DNA of 64,000 bases from Massilia sp. Root418 (GCF_001425265.1 NZ_LMEC01000023.1:1-64000), one strand, 5' to 3'. Positions 39,132 through 49,370 are shown, numbered from the stretch's first letter. Notes: a model not told the origin generated them from the letters alone. Numbers and translations are program-made.

Positions 39132-39965
39132 TTAGTCGGCCCACACTACGAGGCCGGAATAGGCGGTGGCAAGCACCACCAGTCCGAATATGATGCGGTA
39201 CCACGCAAAAATTGTGAAGTCGTGCGAGCTGATATAGCGCAACAACCAGCGCACGCACAGGAAGGCCGACACAAACGCGGCCACCAGGCCGATGCCGAAC
39301 ATCGGCAAGTCGGCCGCCGACAGCAGCGCGCGTTCCTTGTACAGCGAGTATACCGTGGCCGACAGCAGCAGGGGAATGGCGAGGAAGAAGGAAAATTCCG
39401 TGGCCGCCTTGCGCGACAGGCCGAACATCATGCCGCCGATGATGGTGGCGCCGGAGCGGCTGGTGCCGGGGATCAGCGCGAAGGCCTGGGCGCAGCCCAC
39501 CTTGAACGCGTCCAGCGCGCTCATGTCGTCCACGGATTCCACCCGCACGGCGGCCGGATTGGCCTTGGCGCGCTTTTCCACCCACAGGATGACGAAGCCG
39601 CCGATGATGAAGGCCGACGCCACCGGCACGGGCGAGAACAGGTGGGCCTTGATGGCCTTGTTGAACAGGAAGCCGAGGATGGCGGCCGGCAGGAAGCCGA
39701 TGATCAGGTTGACGATGAAGCGCTGCGCCCTGGCGTCGCTGAACATGCCGCCCAGCACCGAGGCCAGCCGGGCGCGGTACTCCCACATGACCGCCACGAT
39801 GGCGCCGGTCTGGATCACAATCTCGAACACTTTCACCTTCTCGCCGACGAAGTTGAGCAGGCTGCCAGCCAGGATCAGGTGGCCGGTGGAGGAAATGGGC
39901 AGGAATTCGGTGAAGCCTTCTACCAGGCCCATGATGAGGGCCTGCAACGCGAGTGTAATGTCCAT
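39132..39965 (-). CDS. uppP: Undecaprenyl-diphosphatase
   Basis: 277 aa from the MDITLAL start. An integral membrane enzyme that recycles the lipid carrier undecaprenyl diphosphate for cell-wall synthesis; its overexpression gives bacitracin resistance. The two catalytic motifs are plain: [13 protein letters not shown] (residues about 21-33) and [13 protein letters not shown] (about 170-182). It sits eight bases upstream of recQ on the same strand, and the two may be co-transcribed. Confidence 0.95.
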   Translation of the reverse strand: MDITLALQALIMGLVEGFTEFLPISSTGHLILAGSLLNFVGEKVKVFEIVIQTGAIVAVMWEYRARLASVLGGMFSDARAQRFIVNLIIGFLPAAILGFLFNKAIKAHLFSPVPVASAFIIGGFVILWVEKRAKANPAAVRVESVDDMSALDAFKVGCAQAFALIPGTSRSGATIIGGMMFGLSRKAATEFSFFLAIPLLLSATVYSLYKERALLSAADLPMFGIGLVAAFVSAFLCVRWLLRYISSHDFTIFAWYRIIFGLVVLATAYSGLVVWAD

Positions 39966-40070
39966 GTTTTGTCGTAATAGCAAGTGATGGGGAAAGGGCG
40001 TCGAAGCTTACCATGACCTGCCGCGTTCGCCACGGCCCCAATCGGGCGCGGCCAGCATTGTACCTTGCCG

Positions 40071-40091
40071 GTGATAAGTGCCGCTTATCAC
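40071..40091. promoter_or_regulatory. Candidate operator, 8-bp palindrome upstream of MFS gene
   Basis: GTGATAAG-TGCCG-CTTATCAC, perfect arms with five-base spacer, in the uppP/MFS divergent gap, 78 bp before the MFS start. A typical dimeric-repressor site shape; the protein that binds is unknown. Confidence 0.45.
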
Positions 40092-40168
40092 AGGGCGGCG
40101 AAACTCGAATTGGATGTAATCCGGCGGCAATTCCATACTTCGGCCATCCACTGAAGCCGGAGGCCGTC

Positions 40169-41377
40169 ATGAAAACACACGAAACAAACAAGGTACCGAA
40201 AGGATTGATCACGCTGCTGGCGCTGGTGTGCGGCGTGTCCATCGCCAGCGGCTATTACGCGCAGCCGCTGCTGGGCGATATCGGCCGCGCACTGGGCGTG
40301 TCGGAAGCCTACGCCGGCGCGCTGCCCATGTTTACGCAGATCGGCATCGCCATCGGCGCGCTGCTGTTCCTGCCGCTGGGCGACATTGTCAATGACCGCA
40401 AGCTGATACTCGCTATGGCCGCCGCGCACGTGGGCGCGCTGGTGCTGGTGGCGCTGGCGCCGTCCGCGCCTTCGCTCACCTGGGCCAGCGCGCTGATGGG
40501 CGTCACCACCATCACGCCCTATCTGCTGCCGGCCTACGCCGCCAAGATCGTCGGCCCCGCGCAGCGCGGCCACGTCACCGGCCTGCTGGCGCGCGGCATC
40601 TTCGCCGGCATCCTGCTGGCGCGCACGGCCAGCGGCACCATCGGCCACTACACGGACTGGCGCACGGTGTACTGGGCCGCCGCCGCGCTGATGCTGGTGA
40701 TGACGGCGCTGCTGGCCTGGCGCCTGCCGCCCACCGCGCCGCGCAGCGACTTGAGTTATCCGCGCCTGCTGGCCTCCATCTGGACCGTGTTTCGCCAGCA
40801 GCCCGTGGTGCGCTACGCGGCCGCGCGCCAGGGCCTGGTGTTCGGCGCCTTCAACGCCTTCTGGATCAGCCTGGTGTTCTACCTGGAGACGCCGCGCTTC
40901 CACATGGGCAGCGAGGTGGCCGGCCTGTTCGGTGTGATCGGCGCGGCCGGCGCCTTCGCCGCGCCCTTGTTCGGCAAGGTGGCGGACAAGCGCGGCCCGG
41001 TGTACGCGGTGCGTCTCGGTACCGGCTCGGCGCTGCTGGCCTGGCTGGTGATGGCGCTGTTCGGCCAGCACCTGGCCGGGCTGGTGGTGGGCGTGCTGCT
41101 GCTGGACCTGGGCGTGACCGCGTCCCACGTGTCCAACCAGACCATGATCTACCACCTGGGGCAGGACATACGCGGCCGCGTCAGCACCATCTACATCCTT
41201 GGCATCTTCATCGGCGCGGCCGTCATGTCCGGCCTCACGGCCTGGGTGTGGAGCGCGTGGGCCTGGCACGGCGTGAGCGCGCTGGGCATCGCCGCAACCG
41301 GCCTGGCGGTGGCGGTCAGCTTCTGGCAGCAAGATCAAGCTGGGCGCGGCGCGCTTCGGCCGCAACCAGTTCGATAA
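40169..41377 (+). CDS. MFS transporter
   Basis: 402 aa with about twelve membrane helices. ASGYYAQPLLGDIGRALGVS near the start and FLPLGDIVNDRKLI (loop 2-3 motif) fit the major facilitator superfamily, set-type/AraJ-like exporters. There is an AGCCGGAGG ribosome-binding site. The last 62 bp overlap the 3' end of the convergent LysR gene (41316), so the final 20 residues are encoded antisense to that gene's C-terminus. Confidence 0.88.
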   Translation: MKTHETNKVPKGLITLLALVCGVSIASGYYAQPLLGDIGRALGVSEAYAGALPMFTQIGIAIGALLFLPLGDIVNDRKLILAMAAAHVGALVLVALAPSAPSLTWASALMGVTTITPYLLPAYAAKIVGPAQRGHVTGLLARGIFAGILLARTASGTIGHYTDWRTVYWAAAALMLVMTALLAWRLPPTAPRSDLSYPRLLASIWTVFRQQPVVRYAAARQGLVFGAFNAFWISLVFYLETPRFHMGSEVAGLFGVIGAAGAFAAPLFGKVADKRGPVYAVRLGTGSALLAWLVMALFGQHLAGLVVGVLLLDLGVTASHVSNQTMIYHLGQDIRGRVSTIYILGIFIGAAVMSGLTAWVWSAWAWHGVSALGIAATGLAVAVSFWQQDQAGRGALRPQPVR

Positions 41378-42242
41378 ACTCCAGTATCAGCTGGCGGTCC
41401 TCGCCGCTGCGGGAAAACACCTGCACCTGCAGCGGCGCCATGTCCGCCACCGGCCTGACCGCCAGCCCGGCCGGCGGCGAGGAGAACACATAGGTGGTGC
41501 CCACCATCACGCCCATGGCCTGTCCCACCAGCGACATGCCCATCTGCGCCTGCGCAGTCTGGTAGACGAAGTTGGGCGTAAAGCCGCGCGCGCGGCACGC
41601 GTCCACCATGCGGTCGTAGAGCACCGGGTTCACGCCGCGCTCGAACATGATGAGGCGCTCGCCGCGCAGGTCGTCCACCGTCACGGCGGGGCGCGCGGCC
41701 AGGGGGCTGTCCTCGCGCACCAGCACGGCCCAGCCGGAATCGAAGATCGGCTGCGCCAGCAGGCTGCCGTCCTCCGGCAGCGGCGCCACCTGCACGCCGA
41801 AGCCCACGTCGATGGTGTGCTTCTGCAGCGCGTCGGCCTGCAGCACGGAGCTCATCTCGTGGCGCTGCACGCGCATAGTGGGATACAGCGCCTGCAGGCG
41901 GATCAGCGCCGGCGGAATGAAGGCCAGGTTGGTGTATTCCACCAGGCCGATGGACAAGGTGCAGCTGCGGTACTGGCCGGCCTCGCGCGTGAGGCGCAGG
42001 GCGCGCTCCATCTGGCCGAACATGGCGTCGAGTTCATCGCGCAGCACCACGCCGGCCGGGGTCAGTTCCACGCCGCGCCGGTCGCGCCGCAGCAGCGCCA
42101 CGCCAACGGTCTGCTCCAGCTTGGCGATCTGCTGGCTCAGCGCCGGCTGCGTGACGAACGCCAGTTCCGCCGCGCGCCGGAAATGCAGTTCCTTCGCCAC
42201 GATGGCAAAATAGCGCAGCTGCCGAAGTTCGATTCCTCTCAT
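41316..42242 (-). CDS. LysR-family transcriptional regulator
   Basis: 308 aa. N-terminal winged helix RQLRYFAIVAKELHFRRAAELAFVTQPALSQQIAKLE and a periplasmic-binding-like effector domain (about 90-300). Divergent from the aldo/keto reductase, 106 bp apart, the classic layout for LysR autoregulation and target control. The inducer is unknown. Confidence 0.95.
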   Translation of the reverse strand: MRGIELRQLRYFAIVAKELHFRRAAELAFVTQPALSQQIAKLEQTVGVALLRRDRRGVELTPAGVVLRDELDAMFGQMERALRLTREAGQYRSCTLSIGLVEYTNLAFIPPALIRLQALYPTMRVQRHEMSSVLQADALQKHTIDVGFGVQVAPLPEDGSLLAQPIFDSGWAVLVREDSPLAARPAVTVDDLRGERLIMFERGVNPVLYDRMVDACRARGFTPNFVYQTAQAQMGMSLVGQAMGVMVGTTYVFSSPPAGLAVRPVADMAPLQVQVFSRSGEDRQLILEFIELVAAEARRAQLDLAARS

Positions 42243-42348
42243 ACATCCTCACTTGCAACCTGTAGTGGTTTCTGTTTTACCATGCATGATATAGATACAA
42301 CGCCGCCGGCGCGCTATAGTAGCCTGCCGGACCACAAGGAGAGCTTGC

Positions 42349-43329
<981 letters not shown>

Positions 43330-43425
43330 CACGGCGGGCAGTCTCGGCGGCTCTGTTCGCCAGCGCACAGTGTGCCTGGCGGCAGGGGCGTAAGGTGGTT
43401 GTTCCAGCCATCAGAGGAGATTGCC

Positions 43426-43599
43426 ATGAGTAAGCACAGCAACGATCCGCGCGACCAGCAGCAGCGCGAGGCGCAGCAGGCGCAGCAGGAAGCGGCGAAA
43501 AACCAGCAGCGCGCCGAGGAAGCCGAAGTGGCGGGCCGCCACAAGAACGACGGCCAGAAGGACCACAAGGGCGCCGACAAGGGCCCGCGCGGCCAGTAA
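43426..43599 (+). CDS. Small hydrophilic Gln-rich protein, unknown function
   Basis: 57 aa from the ATG at 43426, preceded by a strong GAGGAGA. It is composed mostly of Gln, Glu, Ala, Lys and Asp (RDQQQREAQQAQQEA, KNDGQKDHKG), with no hydrophobic core, and is likely unstructured or coiled coil. Unrecognised. The clear ribosome-binding site and charged composition argue it is real; a stress-related role is only a guess. Confidence 0.65.
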   Translation: MSKHSNDPRDQQQREAQQAQQEAAKNQQRAEEAEVAGRHKNDGQKDHKGADKGPRGQ

Positions 43600-43664
43600 G
43601 CGCCGGCCTGCGGCTGGCCCGTGGCTGGGCGCGGGCGCGCCTGTGCCGTGCTGTCTATCGCCGG

Positions 43665-44753
43665 TTAGTCCTTGGCCAGGGGGCGCACGTATTCCAGCAG
43701 GCTCACAAGTGTTTTGCCCGGCTCTTCGAACTGCACCAGGTGCGAGGAGTTTTCAAACCACACCGCCCGCTTGTACGGCGCCTTGACTTTCGATAGCCAC
43801 GCGGCCGTCGGTTCCGACGGCGTGGTGTAGTCGTGCCGGCCCATGAACATCACGACCGGCACCGGAAACTTGGCCACCGGCTTGAAATCGACTTCCAGCC
43901 ATTCCTTCAGAACGCGTTCCAGCGTCAGCATGCTGCCCTGGTCGATGGCTTGCACCGCCTTGTCGTCATACTCGGGCGACAGCAGCGGCGAGTTGAAGTA
44001 GTACGAGAAATCGCCGCGGTAGGCGGCCAGCCCGCCGTAGTGCTGCGCCCAGGTGCGCTCGGTCACGATGCGCTCGCGGGTGATCGGCGTCTCGCCCGGA
44101 TACGGGGCGATCGATTCCAGCTCGCGTATCGCCTGCTGGTTGTTTTCCTTGCGCGCCTGCGCCATGGCGAAGTCGAAGCTGACCTTTTCGTTGTCCAGCA
44201 TGCTGATCACCTGGCCTATGCCCACGTAAGCGTGGAACAGCTCCGGATGCGCCAGCACCGCGCGCATGCCCACCACCGTGCCCCAGCTGTGGCCGACCAG
44301 GATGATTTTGCGTTTGCCGTAGCGCTTCGAGACAGCCTGGGCGATCTCCACTGCGTCGTCGACGAACTGCCCGATGCGCAGGGTGGGGCGCACGGCCTCG
44401 GCGTCGTTCTCCAGATAAGTCCGGCCGGCGCCGCGCTGGTCGTAGTTCACCACCGTGAAGTATTCCTCCAGCGGCCGCTGGTACATCCACATGGTCGGCG
44501 CGCTGGGCGAGGCCGGGCCGCCATGGAGGAACAGCAGCACGGGATTCTTGCGGTCCTGCCCGCGCGTGTAGATCCACTGGTCGATGCCGCCGATGCGCAG
44601 TTTGAAGTTCTCCTGCACGCCATTGGGCGCAACGATGCGGCTGACATCGCCGATGATGCCGCGCGGCGTTGGCGGCGCGGCTAGCGCGCCCGACATCGCC
44701 GCAGTCAGCGCGGCACACAATAGCAACCTGCTCCCTTGTTTGAGAATGTGCAT
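43665..44753 (-). CDS. Secreted alpha/beta hydrolase, proline-iminopeptidase-like (S33)
   Basis: 362 aa with a signal peptide (LLLCAALTAAMSGALA). LLFLHGGPASPSAPTMW (oxyanion loop HGGP), the nucleophile GHSWGTVVG near residue 154, acid in GRHDYTTP and His in SSHLVQFEEP complete the triad. The W-x-x-YDQRGAG segment is typical of the S33 family. Peptide or ester substrate unknown. It may form an operon with the upstream YkgJ-like and adaptor genes (gaps of about 50 bp). Confidence 0.88.
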   Translation of the reverse strand: MHILKQGSRLLLCAALTAAMSGALAAPPTPRGIIGDVSRIVAPNGVQENFKLRIGGIDQWIYTRGQDRKNPVLLFLHGGPASPSAPTMWMYQRPLEEYFTVVNYDQRGAGRTYLENDAEAVRPTLRIGQFVDDAVEIAQAVSKRYGKRKIILVGHSWGTVVGMRAVLAHPELFHAYVGIGQVISMLDNEKVSFDFAMAQARKENNQQAIRELESIAPYPGETPITRERIVTERTWAQHYGGLAAYRGDFSYYFNSPLLSPEYDDKAVQAIDQGSMLTLERVLKEWLEVDFKPVAKFPVPVVMFMGRHDYTTPSEPTAAWLSKVKAPYKRAVWFENSSHLVQFEEPGKTLVSLLEYVRPLAKD

Positions 44754-44801
44754 TATCTAGTCCTTATTGTCGGCTACCGGTCAATGCAGCGCATGGCCGT
44801 G

Positions 44802-45077
44802 TCATGGTCTGGTTTCACGCTCCAAGGCCGCAAGCCAGGTCATGGCCTGCTCCCGGCTCTCGCCGCACATGTCGGCCGCTGGCTGCAGTGTTCCGCAAAC
44901 GGCCGGGCGTTCCGGCTTGCCGAACAGCGCACAGCGGTCGTCCGGGAGCAGCTGCACGCACCGCACGCCCGCGGGCTTGCCGCCGGCCATTCCGGGAATG
45001 GGGCTTGAAATGGACGGGGCAATACAGCACGCCGCGCAACGGGCGCGGCACTGCACTGCGGTGTTTGCAGTTGTCAT
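44802..45077 (-). CDS. YkgJ-family cysteine-cluster protein
   Basis: 91 aa. The Cys pattern CRARCAACC at residues about 10-18, then VRCVQL, DRCALFG, RPAVCGTL and DMCG matches the zinc/iron-chelating YkgJ family. Cytoplasmic. Eight Cys are likely metal ligands. Biochemical role not established for the family. Confidence 0.85.
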   Translation of the reverse strand: MTTANTAVQCRARCAACCIAPSISSPIPGMAGGKPAGVRCVQLLPDDRCALFGKPERPAVCGTLQPAADMCGESREQAMTWLAALERETRP

Positions 45078-45129
45078 GATGGCGTTTCGAATTGGAGGCC
45101 CACAGTATACCCGGTCCGGCCGCCAAAAC

Positions 45130-45807
45130 TCAGGGCCGCAGCGAGGGCCAGCTGCTTAGCGCGAAGGTGGCGCGCGCCTGCTGGCCGGGCTGCAGTCCGG
45201 CCACTTCGCCCAGCTCCAAGTACAGCTTGGCCATCTGCATCGGCTTGTCGCCTTGCGAGATCACGATCACCTTCTGCGCCTTGACGCGTTGCTTGAGCGC
45301 GGCGATTTCCACCTGCACCGGTTCGTCCAGGTTCAGTTCGCGCAGGCGCGAGCGCGGCACCGACGCCACCACCCGCATGCGGCTGGGGTCGAACACGGTG
45401 ATGACGTGCCGGCCCGGCATGGCCACGTCGCCCACCTTGGCCATCACGGCGGAGACGATGGCGTCGTAGGGCGCGCTGATCTCGCTGCCTCCGATGCGCG
45501 CCAGCACCTGGCCGGCTTTCACGCGGTCGCCGGCTTTTACCGTCAGCTCGGTGATCTCGCCGGCCACGCTGGCGCGCAGCGTGCATTGGCGCAGCGCTTC
45601 GGCGTAAGCGTCGCTGATGCGGGTTTCATTGGTTTCCTGCGCCGCGGCCGCGCTGGCGGTTGCGGTGGCGGTTGCGCTGGCCGCGTGGGCGGCCTGCAGC
45701 GGCAGCAGTGATAGCAGCGGCAGCAGCGGCGACGATAGCGCGGCGAGCGCGCACAAGGTGATACCGGCCAGCGATTGTGAGGCTGGCCCCTGCAAGGTTC
45801 GAGGCAT
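45130..45807 (-). CDS. Orphan periplasmic-adaptor (HlyD/RND-type) protein
   Basis: 225 aa, shorter than full membrane-fusion proteins (350-400). After an N-terminal hydrophobic segment and an Ala/Thr-rich stretch, it shows the lipoyl half-motif LRASVAGEITELTVKAGDRVKAGQVLARI and the second half ISAPYDAIVSAVMAKVGD, then a beta-barrel part. The coiled-coil hairpin between the lipoyl halves is almost absent. No efflux pump gene is adjacent. Role inferred only from fold. Confidence 0.75.
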   Translation of the reverse strand: MPRTLQGPASQSLAGITLCALAALSSPLLPLLSLLPLQAAHAASATATATASAAAAQETNETRISDAYAEALRQCTLRASVAGEITELTVKAGDRVKAGQVLARIGGSEISAPYDAIVSAVMAKVGDVAMPGRHVITVFDPSRMRVVASVPRSRLRELNLDEPVQVEIAALKQRVKAQKVIVISQGDKPMQMAKLYLELGEVAGLQPGQQARATFALSSWPSLRP

Positions 45808-45959
45808 GATTGATGCGTCCCAAGAGTGTTATATTTTTTATCATGCCGACGCATTGCGGGGGTGGGGCACGCGCAGGCAAGTTGCCGAGTATATAAAACA
45901 CTTGCGCAGAAAGCATGCAAATTCTGGCGACTGTTGTTTCCGTGCTTAAGTTTCCCTGC

Positions 45960-46943
45960 TCAAGCCGGCGCGCGCGCGGCCGTCACGCTGCGCCACAGTT
46001 TGCGCAGCTTGCGCCGCCCGCCGCGCGGGGCGGAAGCCAGGTAGCCGCGCGTGAAGGCGGCGCTGCCGTCCAGCCGCGCTTCGCCGTGCTGCAGCTTTTT
46101 CAGCAGGCGGTCGGCCACGGCGGTGTCGTTCAGCCAGCCCAGTTCATCCTGCAGCGTGGCCAGCCGTTCGATATAGGAACGCACCAGGCGCCGCGGATAA
46201 AGCGACTGGAAAAACTCGGCCGCGTAGCGCGCGCGCTTGGCGGCAATGCGCACGCGGTGGCGCGTTTGTGCGCCCGGCTTGGCGCCGGCCGTGCGCAGCT
46301 TGCGGCCGCGCTTGAGCAGGCGCTTGCGGCTCCGTTTCAGGGCCTCGGCCGCAAAGCGCAGCGTGGGCTTGTCCAGCGCGCTGCGCTGGCTCTCGCTGCA
46401 GTGGCAGCGCCAGGCCGCGTCGTGCAGCCATTCGCCCAGGCAGCGCATCAGCTCCGCATAACGCTCGGTGCTGACGGCGTCCGCCGCGGCGGCGCGCAGC
46501 TCGTTGGCGCGCGTCTCGGCCGCCAGCCGCACCAGCACCAGCTCCATGTCGTCCGGCAGGTCTTCGGCCACGCGCGGCAAGGTGGACGAGGCCAGCACGT
46601 CCCAGTCGCGCGCCGCGCCTAGCTGCTCGCCCAGCCAGCGCAGGTCCGCCTGCAGCGGCTCGGGCAGTTCCAGCAGCGGCGCGTACAGGTGCAGCGCCGA
46701 GCGCAGCCGGCGCAGGCCCACCCGCATCTGGTGTAGCGCCTCGGGCGCGTTGCCGCGCGCGACGGCGGCGTGGTTGGCGGTGATCTGCTCGCGGCAATTG
46801 GCGGCGATGCGGCGGAAAGCCTGCTCCGCCGTGAGCCGCCTGGTCAGCCTGAGCGGGGCGGCGCGCACGGCGGCGGTGTCGGGTTCCGCGCGCTGCGCTT
46901 CGGCGGCGGCGGGCTGTTGCGCCACTTCGAGATCGGCGTTCAT
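45960..46943 (-). CDS. CHAD-domain protein
   Basis: 327 aa from the ATG at 46943 (AGGAGG six bases upstream). CHAD domains are histidine-rich helical bundles, often bound to polyphosphate. Here EALHQMRVGLRRLRSAL near residue 75 and KPGAQTRHRVRIAAKRARYAAEFF near residue 255 are the paired conserved helices with His and Arg/Lys. There is no CYTH domain. Very basic, consistent with binding a polyanion. Confidence 0.9.
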   Translation of the reverse strand: MNADLEVAQQPAAAEAQRAEPDTAAVRAAPLRLTRRLTAEQAFRRIAANCREQITANHAAVARGNAPEALHQMRVGLRRLRSALHLYAPLLELPEPLQADLRWLGEQLGAARDWDVLASSTLPRVAEDLPDDMELVLVRLAAETRANELRAAAADAVSTERYAELMRCLGEWLHDAAWRCHCSESQRSALDKPTLRFAAEALKRSRKRLLKRGRKLRTAGAKPGAQTRHRVRIAAKRARYAAEFFQSLYPRRLVRSYIERLATLQDELGWLNDTAVADRLLKKLQHGEARLDGSAAFTRGYLASAPRGGRRKLRKLWRSVTAARAPA

Positions 46944-47096
46944 GGCGTTCCTCCTGATGCTGAAGCCCCAGCTTAGCATCGCGGGCCCTTCAGCCGCGCT
47001 AGCTTGCCGACAACCAACGTTGCTCTGGTGGTCATACTGATGTAACAAAGGCATGGCAAGATTCCGCCTGTTCATCTCTCTCCCAATGGATGTTTT

Positions 47097-47131
47097 GGCC
47101 CGCACACTTCCCGGTGCGGGCCGCTTTTTTT
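47097..47131 (+). terminator. Strong terminator-like hairpin upstream of the sia operon
   Basis: Perfect 9-bp stem GGCCCGCAC / GTGCGGGCC (47097-47105, 47114-47122), then GC and seven Ts. It faces the plus strand, but the nearest upstream gene (CHAD) runs the other way, so it must end a short transcript or act as a leader attenuator for the sia genes beginning 23 bp later. Confidence 0.85.
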
Positions 47132-47153
47132 CCACTTTCTAAAGGAACCGGCT

Positions 47154-48392
47154 GTGGAGTTCAACGCATCGCGCCTGGATCTGCCGCGCTTCCGCCTGTC
47201 GACGGCGGCCGATCTGTGCATCGAGACCGTGTCCGTGCAGTCGGACATGAGCAACTTCGGTGTGCTGGAACTGTTCACCGAACGGCGCGATTTGATGAGC
47301 CTTCCTGTCATTGAAAACGAGCGCCCGATAGGTCTCATCAGCCGCAACATCTTCATGTCGCAAATGTCCAAGCCCTTCTACCACGAGGTGTACGGCAAAA
47401 AGAGCTGCATCGCCTTCATGGACAAGGAGCCGCTGATCGTGGACGCGGCCATGAGCATCGAGGCGCTCACCTTCCGCGCCGTGGAGTCGGGCGAGAAGGC
47501 GCTGGCGGACGGTTTCATCATCACGCGCGGCGGTACGCTGGGCGGGGTGGGCTTTGGCCTGCAGCTGATGAACGTGGTGGCCAATATGCAGGCCGAGAAG
47601 AACCGCCAGATCATGCACAGCATCGACTACGCCAGCGTGATCCAGCGCGCCATGCTGCGCACCTCGCGCGCCGCGCTGGCCGAGACGCTGCCGGACGCGC
47701 ACCTGGAGTGGCAGCCGCGCGACGTGGTGGGCGGCGATTTCTACTACTTCGCCAAATACGGGGACGGCTGGTTCGCCGCCATCGCCGACTGCACCGGCCA
47801 CGGCGTGCCGGGTGCCTTCATGACCCTGATTTCGTCGTCCATCCTGACCCAGGCCCTGCAGACGCAGGGTCCGCGCGATCCGGCCGCACTGCTGGCCGAA
47901 GTGAGCCGCGGCGTGAAGTCCATGCTGGGGCAGATGGAAGGCCAGGGCGGCGCGGCCGAGTCGGACGACGGCATGGACGCCGCCTTCCTGTGGTTCGAGC
48001 CGGCCAGCCGCAAGCTCAGTTTCGCCGGCGCCCGCCTGGCGCTGCAGATCGTGCCGCCGCCGCAGGACGGCCAGGAGCCGCTGGTGCAGAACATCGACAG
48101 CGACCGCATGGGCGTGGGCTACGTGGACACGCCGTTCGGCTTTGCCTGAACTGCGCGCACGGTGGAGGTGGCGCCGGGCAGCCTGCTGTTCGTCACCACC
48201 GACGGCCTGGTCGACCAGATCGGCGGACCGCGCGAGATCGCCTACGGCAAGCGCCGCATCCGCGACGTGCTGCTGGCGCAGCGCGCGGCGCAGTCGGCCC
48301 AGCTGAGCCAGGCCCTGCTGGACGACTTCCAGGCCTGGCAAGGCGCGCAGCCGCGCCGCGACGACCTCACCTTTTTCTGCTGCCGTCCCTAA
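47154..48392 (+). pseudogene. siaA: SiaA-like PP2C/SpoIIE phosphatase interrupted by in-frame TGA
   Basis: A GTG start (AAAGGA seven bases upstream) opens a 331-codon frame ended by TGA at 48147-48149. The same frame then continues open for 81 codons to 48392. N-terminal residues about 10-150 look like a CBS pair. The phosphatase part has GGDFYYF, IADCTGHGVPGAFM and DAAFLW before the stop. The last metal-binding motifs, TTDGLVDQ and RRDDLTFF, lie after it. GFA-stop-TARTVEV suggests a Trp TGG changed to TGA. In Pseudomonas SiaA dephosphorylates SiaC. Without read-through the truncated enzyme should be inactive. Confidence 0.85.
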
Positions 48393-48405
48393 GGAAGGAA
48401 CGATT

Positions 48406-48963
48406 TTGCTCTACGAAGAATTCAACGAATTTTGGGACGTGGCGCGCAAGCGCAACATCATCTTTTTCTACGCCGGCTACTTCTCGCAGCACGTGGTGGC
48501 GGCCATCGCCGAAACCATCAAGGCGCGCCTGGACACGGCCGGCGCAGCGGGGCCCACGCGGCGGCGCATTTTCTCGTCCTTTGTCGAAATGTCGCAGAAC
48601 ATCATGCACTACTCGTCGGACACGCTGACGCCGGACCATGCGCTGGCCAACCAGATGCGGCGCGGCTCGTTCTGCATCGGCATGCGCGAGGACAGCTTCT
48701 TCCTGCTGTGCGCCAACCCGGTATCGACCGAGAGCGTGGAAAACATCCGCGCGCGCCTGGAACCGCTGCACAGCATGACCATGGAAGAGATCAAGTCGGC
48801 CTACAAGAAGGCGCTGCGCGACGAAACCCCTGCCGACAGCAAGGGCGCAGGCCTCGGCTTCCTCACCATGGCGCGCGACGCCAGCGCGCCGCTGGAGTTT
48901 GAGTTCGTCAAGGAGACGCACGACCCGGCTACCACGGTGTTCTGCATCAAGGCCATTATCTGA
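48406..48963 (+). CDS. siaB: SiaB-like protein kinase (DUF6272)
   Basis: 185 aa with a TTG start after AAGGAAGGA. A GHKL-like kinase fold of the SiaB family: FSSFVEMSQNIMHYSSD holds an N-box-like helix, and DSKGAGLGFLTMARDA is a Gly-rich ATP-lid motif. In Pseudomonas SiaB phosphorylates the switch protein SiaC. Gene order phosphatase-kinase-switch-cyclase is the same here. It lies 13 bp after the siaA frame. Confidence 0.85.
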   Translation: MLYEEFNEFWDVARKRNIIFFYAGYFSQHVVAAIAETIKARLDTAGAAGPTRRRIFSSFVEMSQNIMHYSSDTLTPDHALANQMRRGSFCIGMREDSFFLLCANPVSTESVENIRARLEPLHSMTMEEIKSAYKKALRDETPADSKGAGLGFLTMARDASAPLEFEFVKETHDPATTVFCIKAII

Positions 48964-48980
48964 AAAAGAAGATCAACGTC

Positions 48981-49370
48981 ATGGAACCCTACTACATCTC
49001 CGCTTCCCCCACTTCGCCCGAGATCGATTTCCGTTTCGACCAGCACACGCTGTCGATCAAGGGTGAATCGTATCCGGAAAACGCCGCGCAGTTCTACGGC
49101 CCGGTGATCGAGCAAGTGCGCGCCTACCTGGCCGCCTGCGGCCAGGCCGACATCACCGTCAACGTGTCGCTGGCCTACTTCAACAGCTCCAGCACCAAGA
49201 TGCTGTTTACGCTGTTCGAGGCGCTCAACCAGGCTGCCATGGACGGCTGCACGGTGCGCCTGAACTGGTACTACGACGAGGACGACGACACCATCCTGGA
49301 GTTCGGCCAGGAGCTGCAGGACGACTTCGGCGCTCTGGAGTTCAGCAACCATCCCGTGGTCCATGGCTGA
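48981..49370 (+). CDS. siaC: SiaC-like regulatory phosphoprotein (DUF1987)
   Basis: 129 aa. The conserved core YFNSSSTKMLFTLFE contains the likely phospho-acceptor Thr72, equivalent to the site used in Pseudomonas SiaC. Unphosphorylated SiaC there binds and activates the diguanylate cyclase SiaD. The N-terminal SPTSPEIDF and the FRGESYPEN-like segment match DUF1987. The end overlaps the siaD start by eight bases. Confidence 0.88.
   Translation: MEPYYISASPTSPEIDFRFDQHTLSIKGESYPENAAQFYGPVIEQVRAYLAACGQADITVNVSLAYFNSSSTKMLFTLFEALNQAAMDGCTVRLNWYYDEDDDTILEFGQELQDDFGALEFSNHPVVHG

Noticed and set aside
40169-42242. 62-bp overlap of the MFS and LysR 3' ends considered as a frameshift error
   Set aside because: Both proteins have normal family lengths and sensible C-termini, so a short convergent overlap is acceptable.
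45130-45807. Adaptor protein considered as a truncated pseudogene of an RND efflux system
   Set aside because: It has its own hydrophobic N-terminus and complete lipoyl halves, with no trace of pump or missing parts nearby, so it is kept as a short adaptor.
48147-48149. TGA in siaA considered as a selenocysteine codon
   Set aside because: No stem-loop of the required kind is evident right after it, phosphatases of this family do not use selenocysteine, and Trp fits the codon by one base change.
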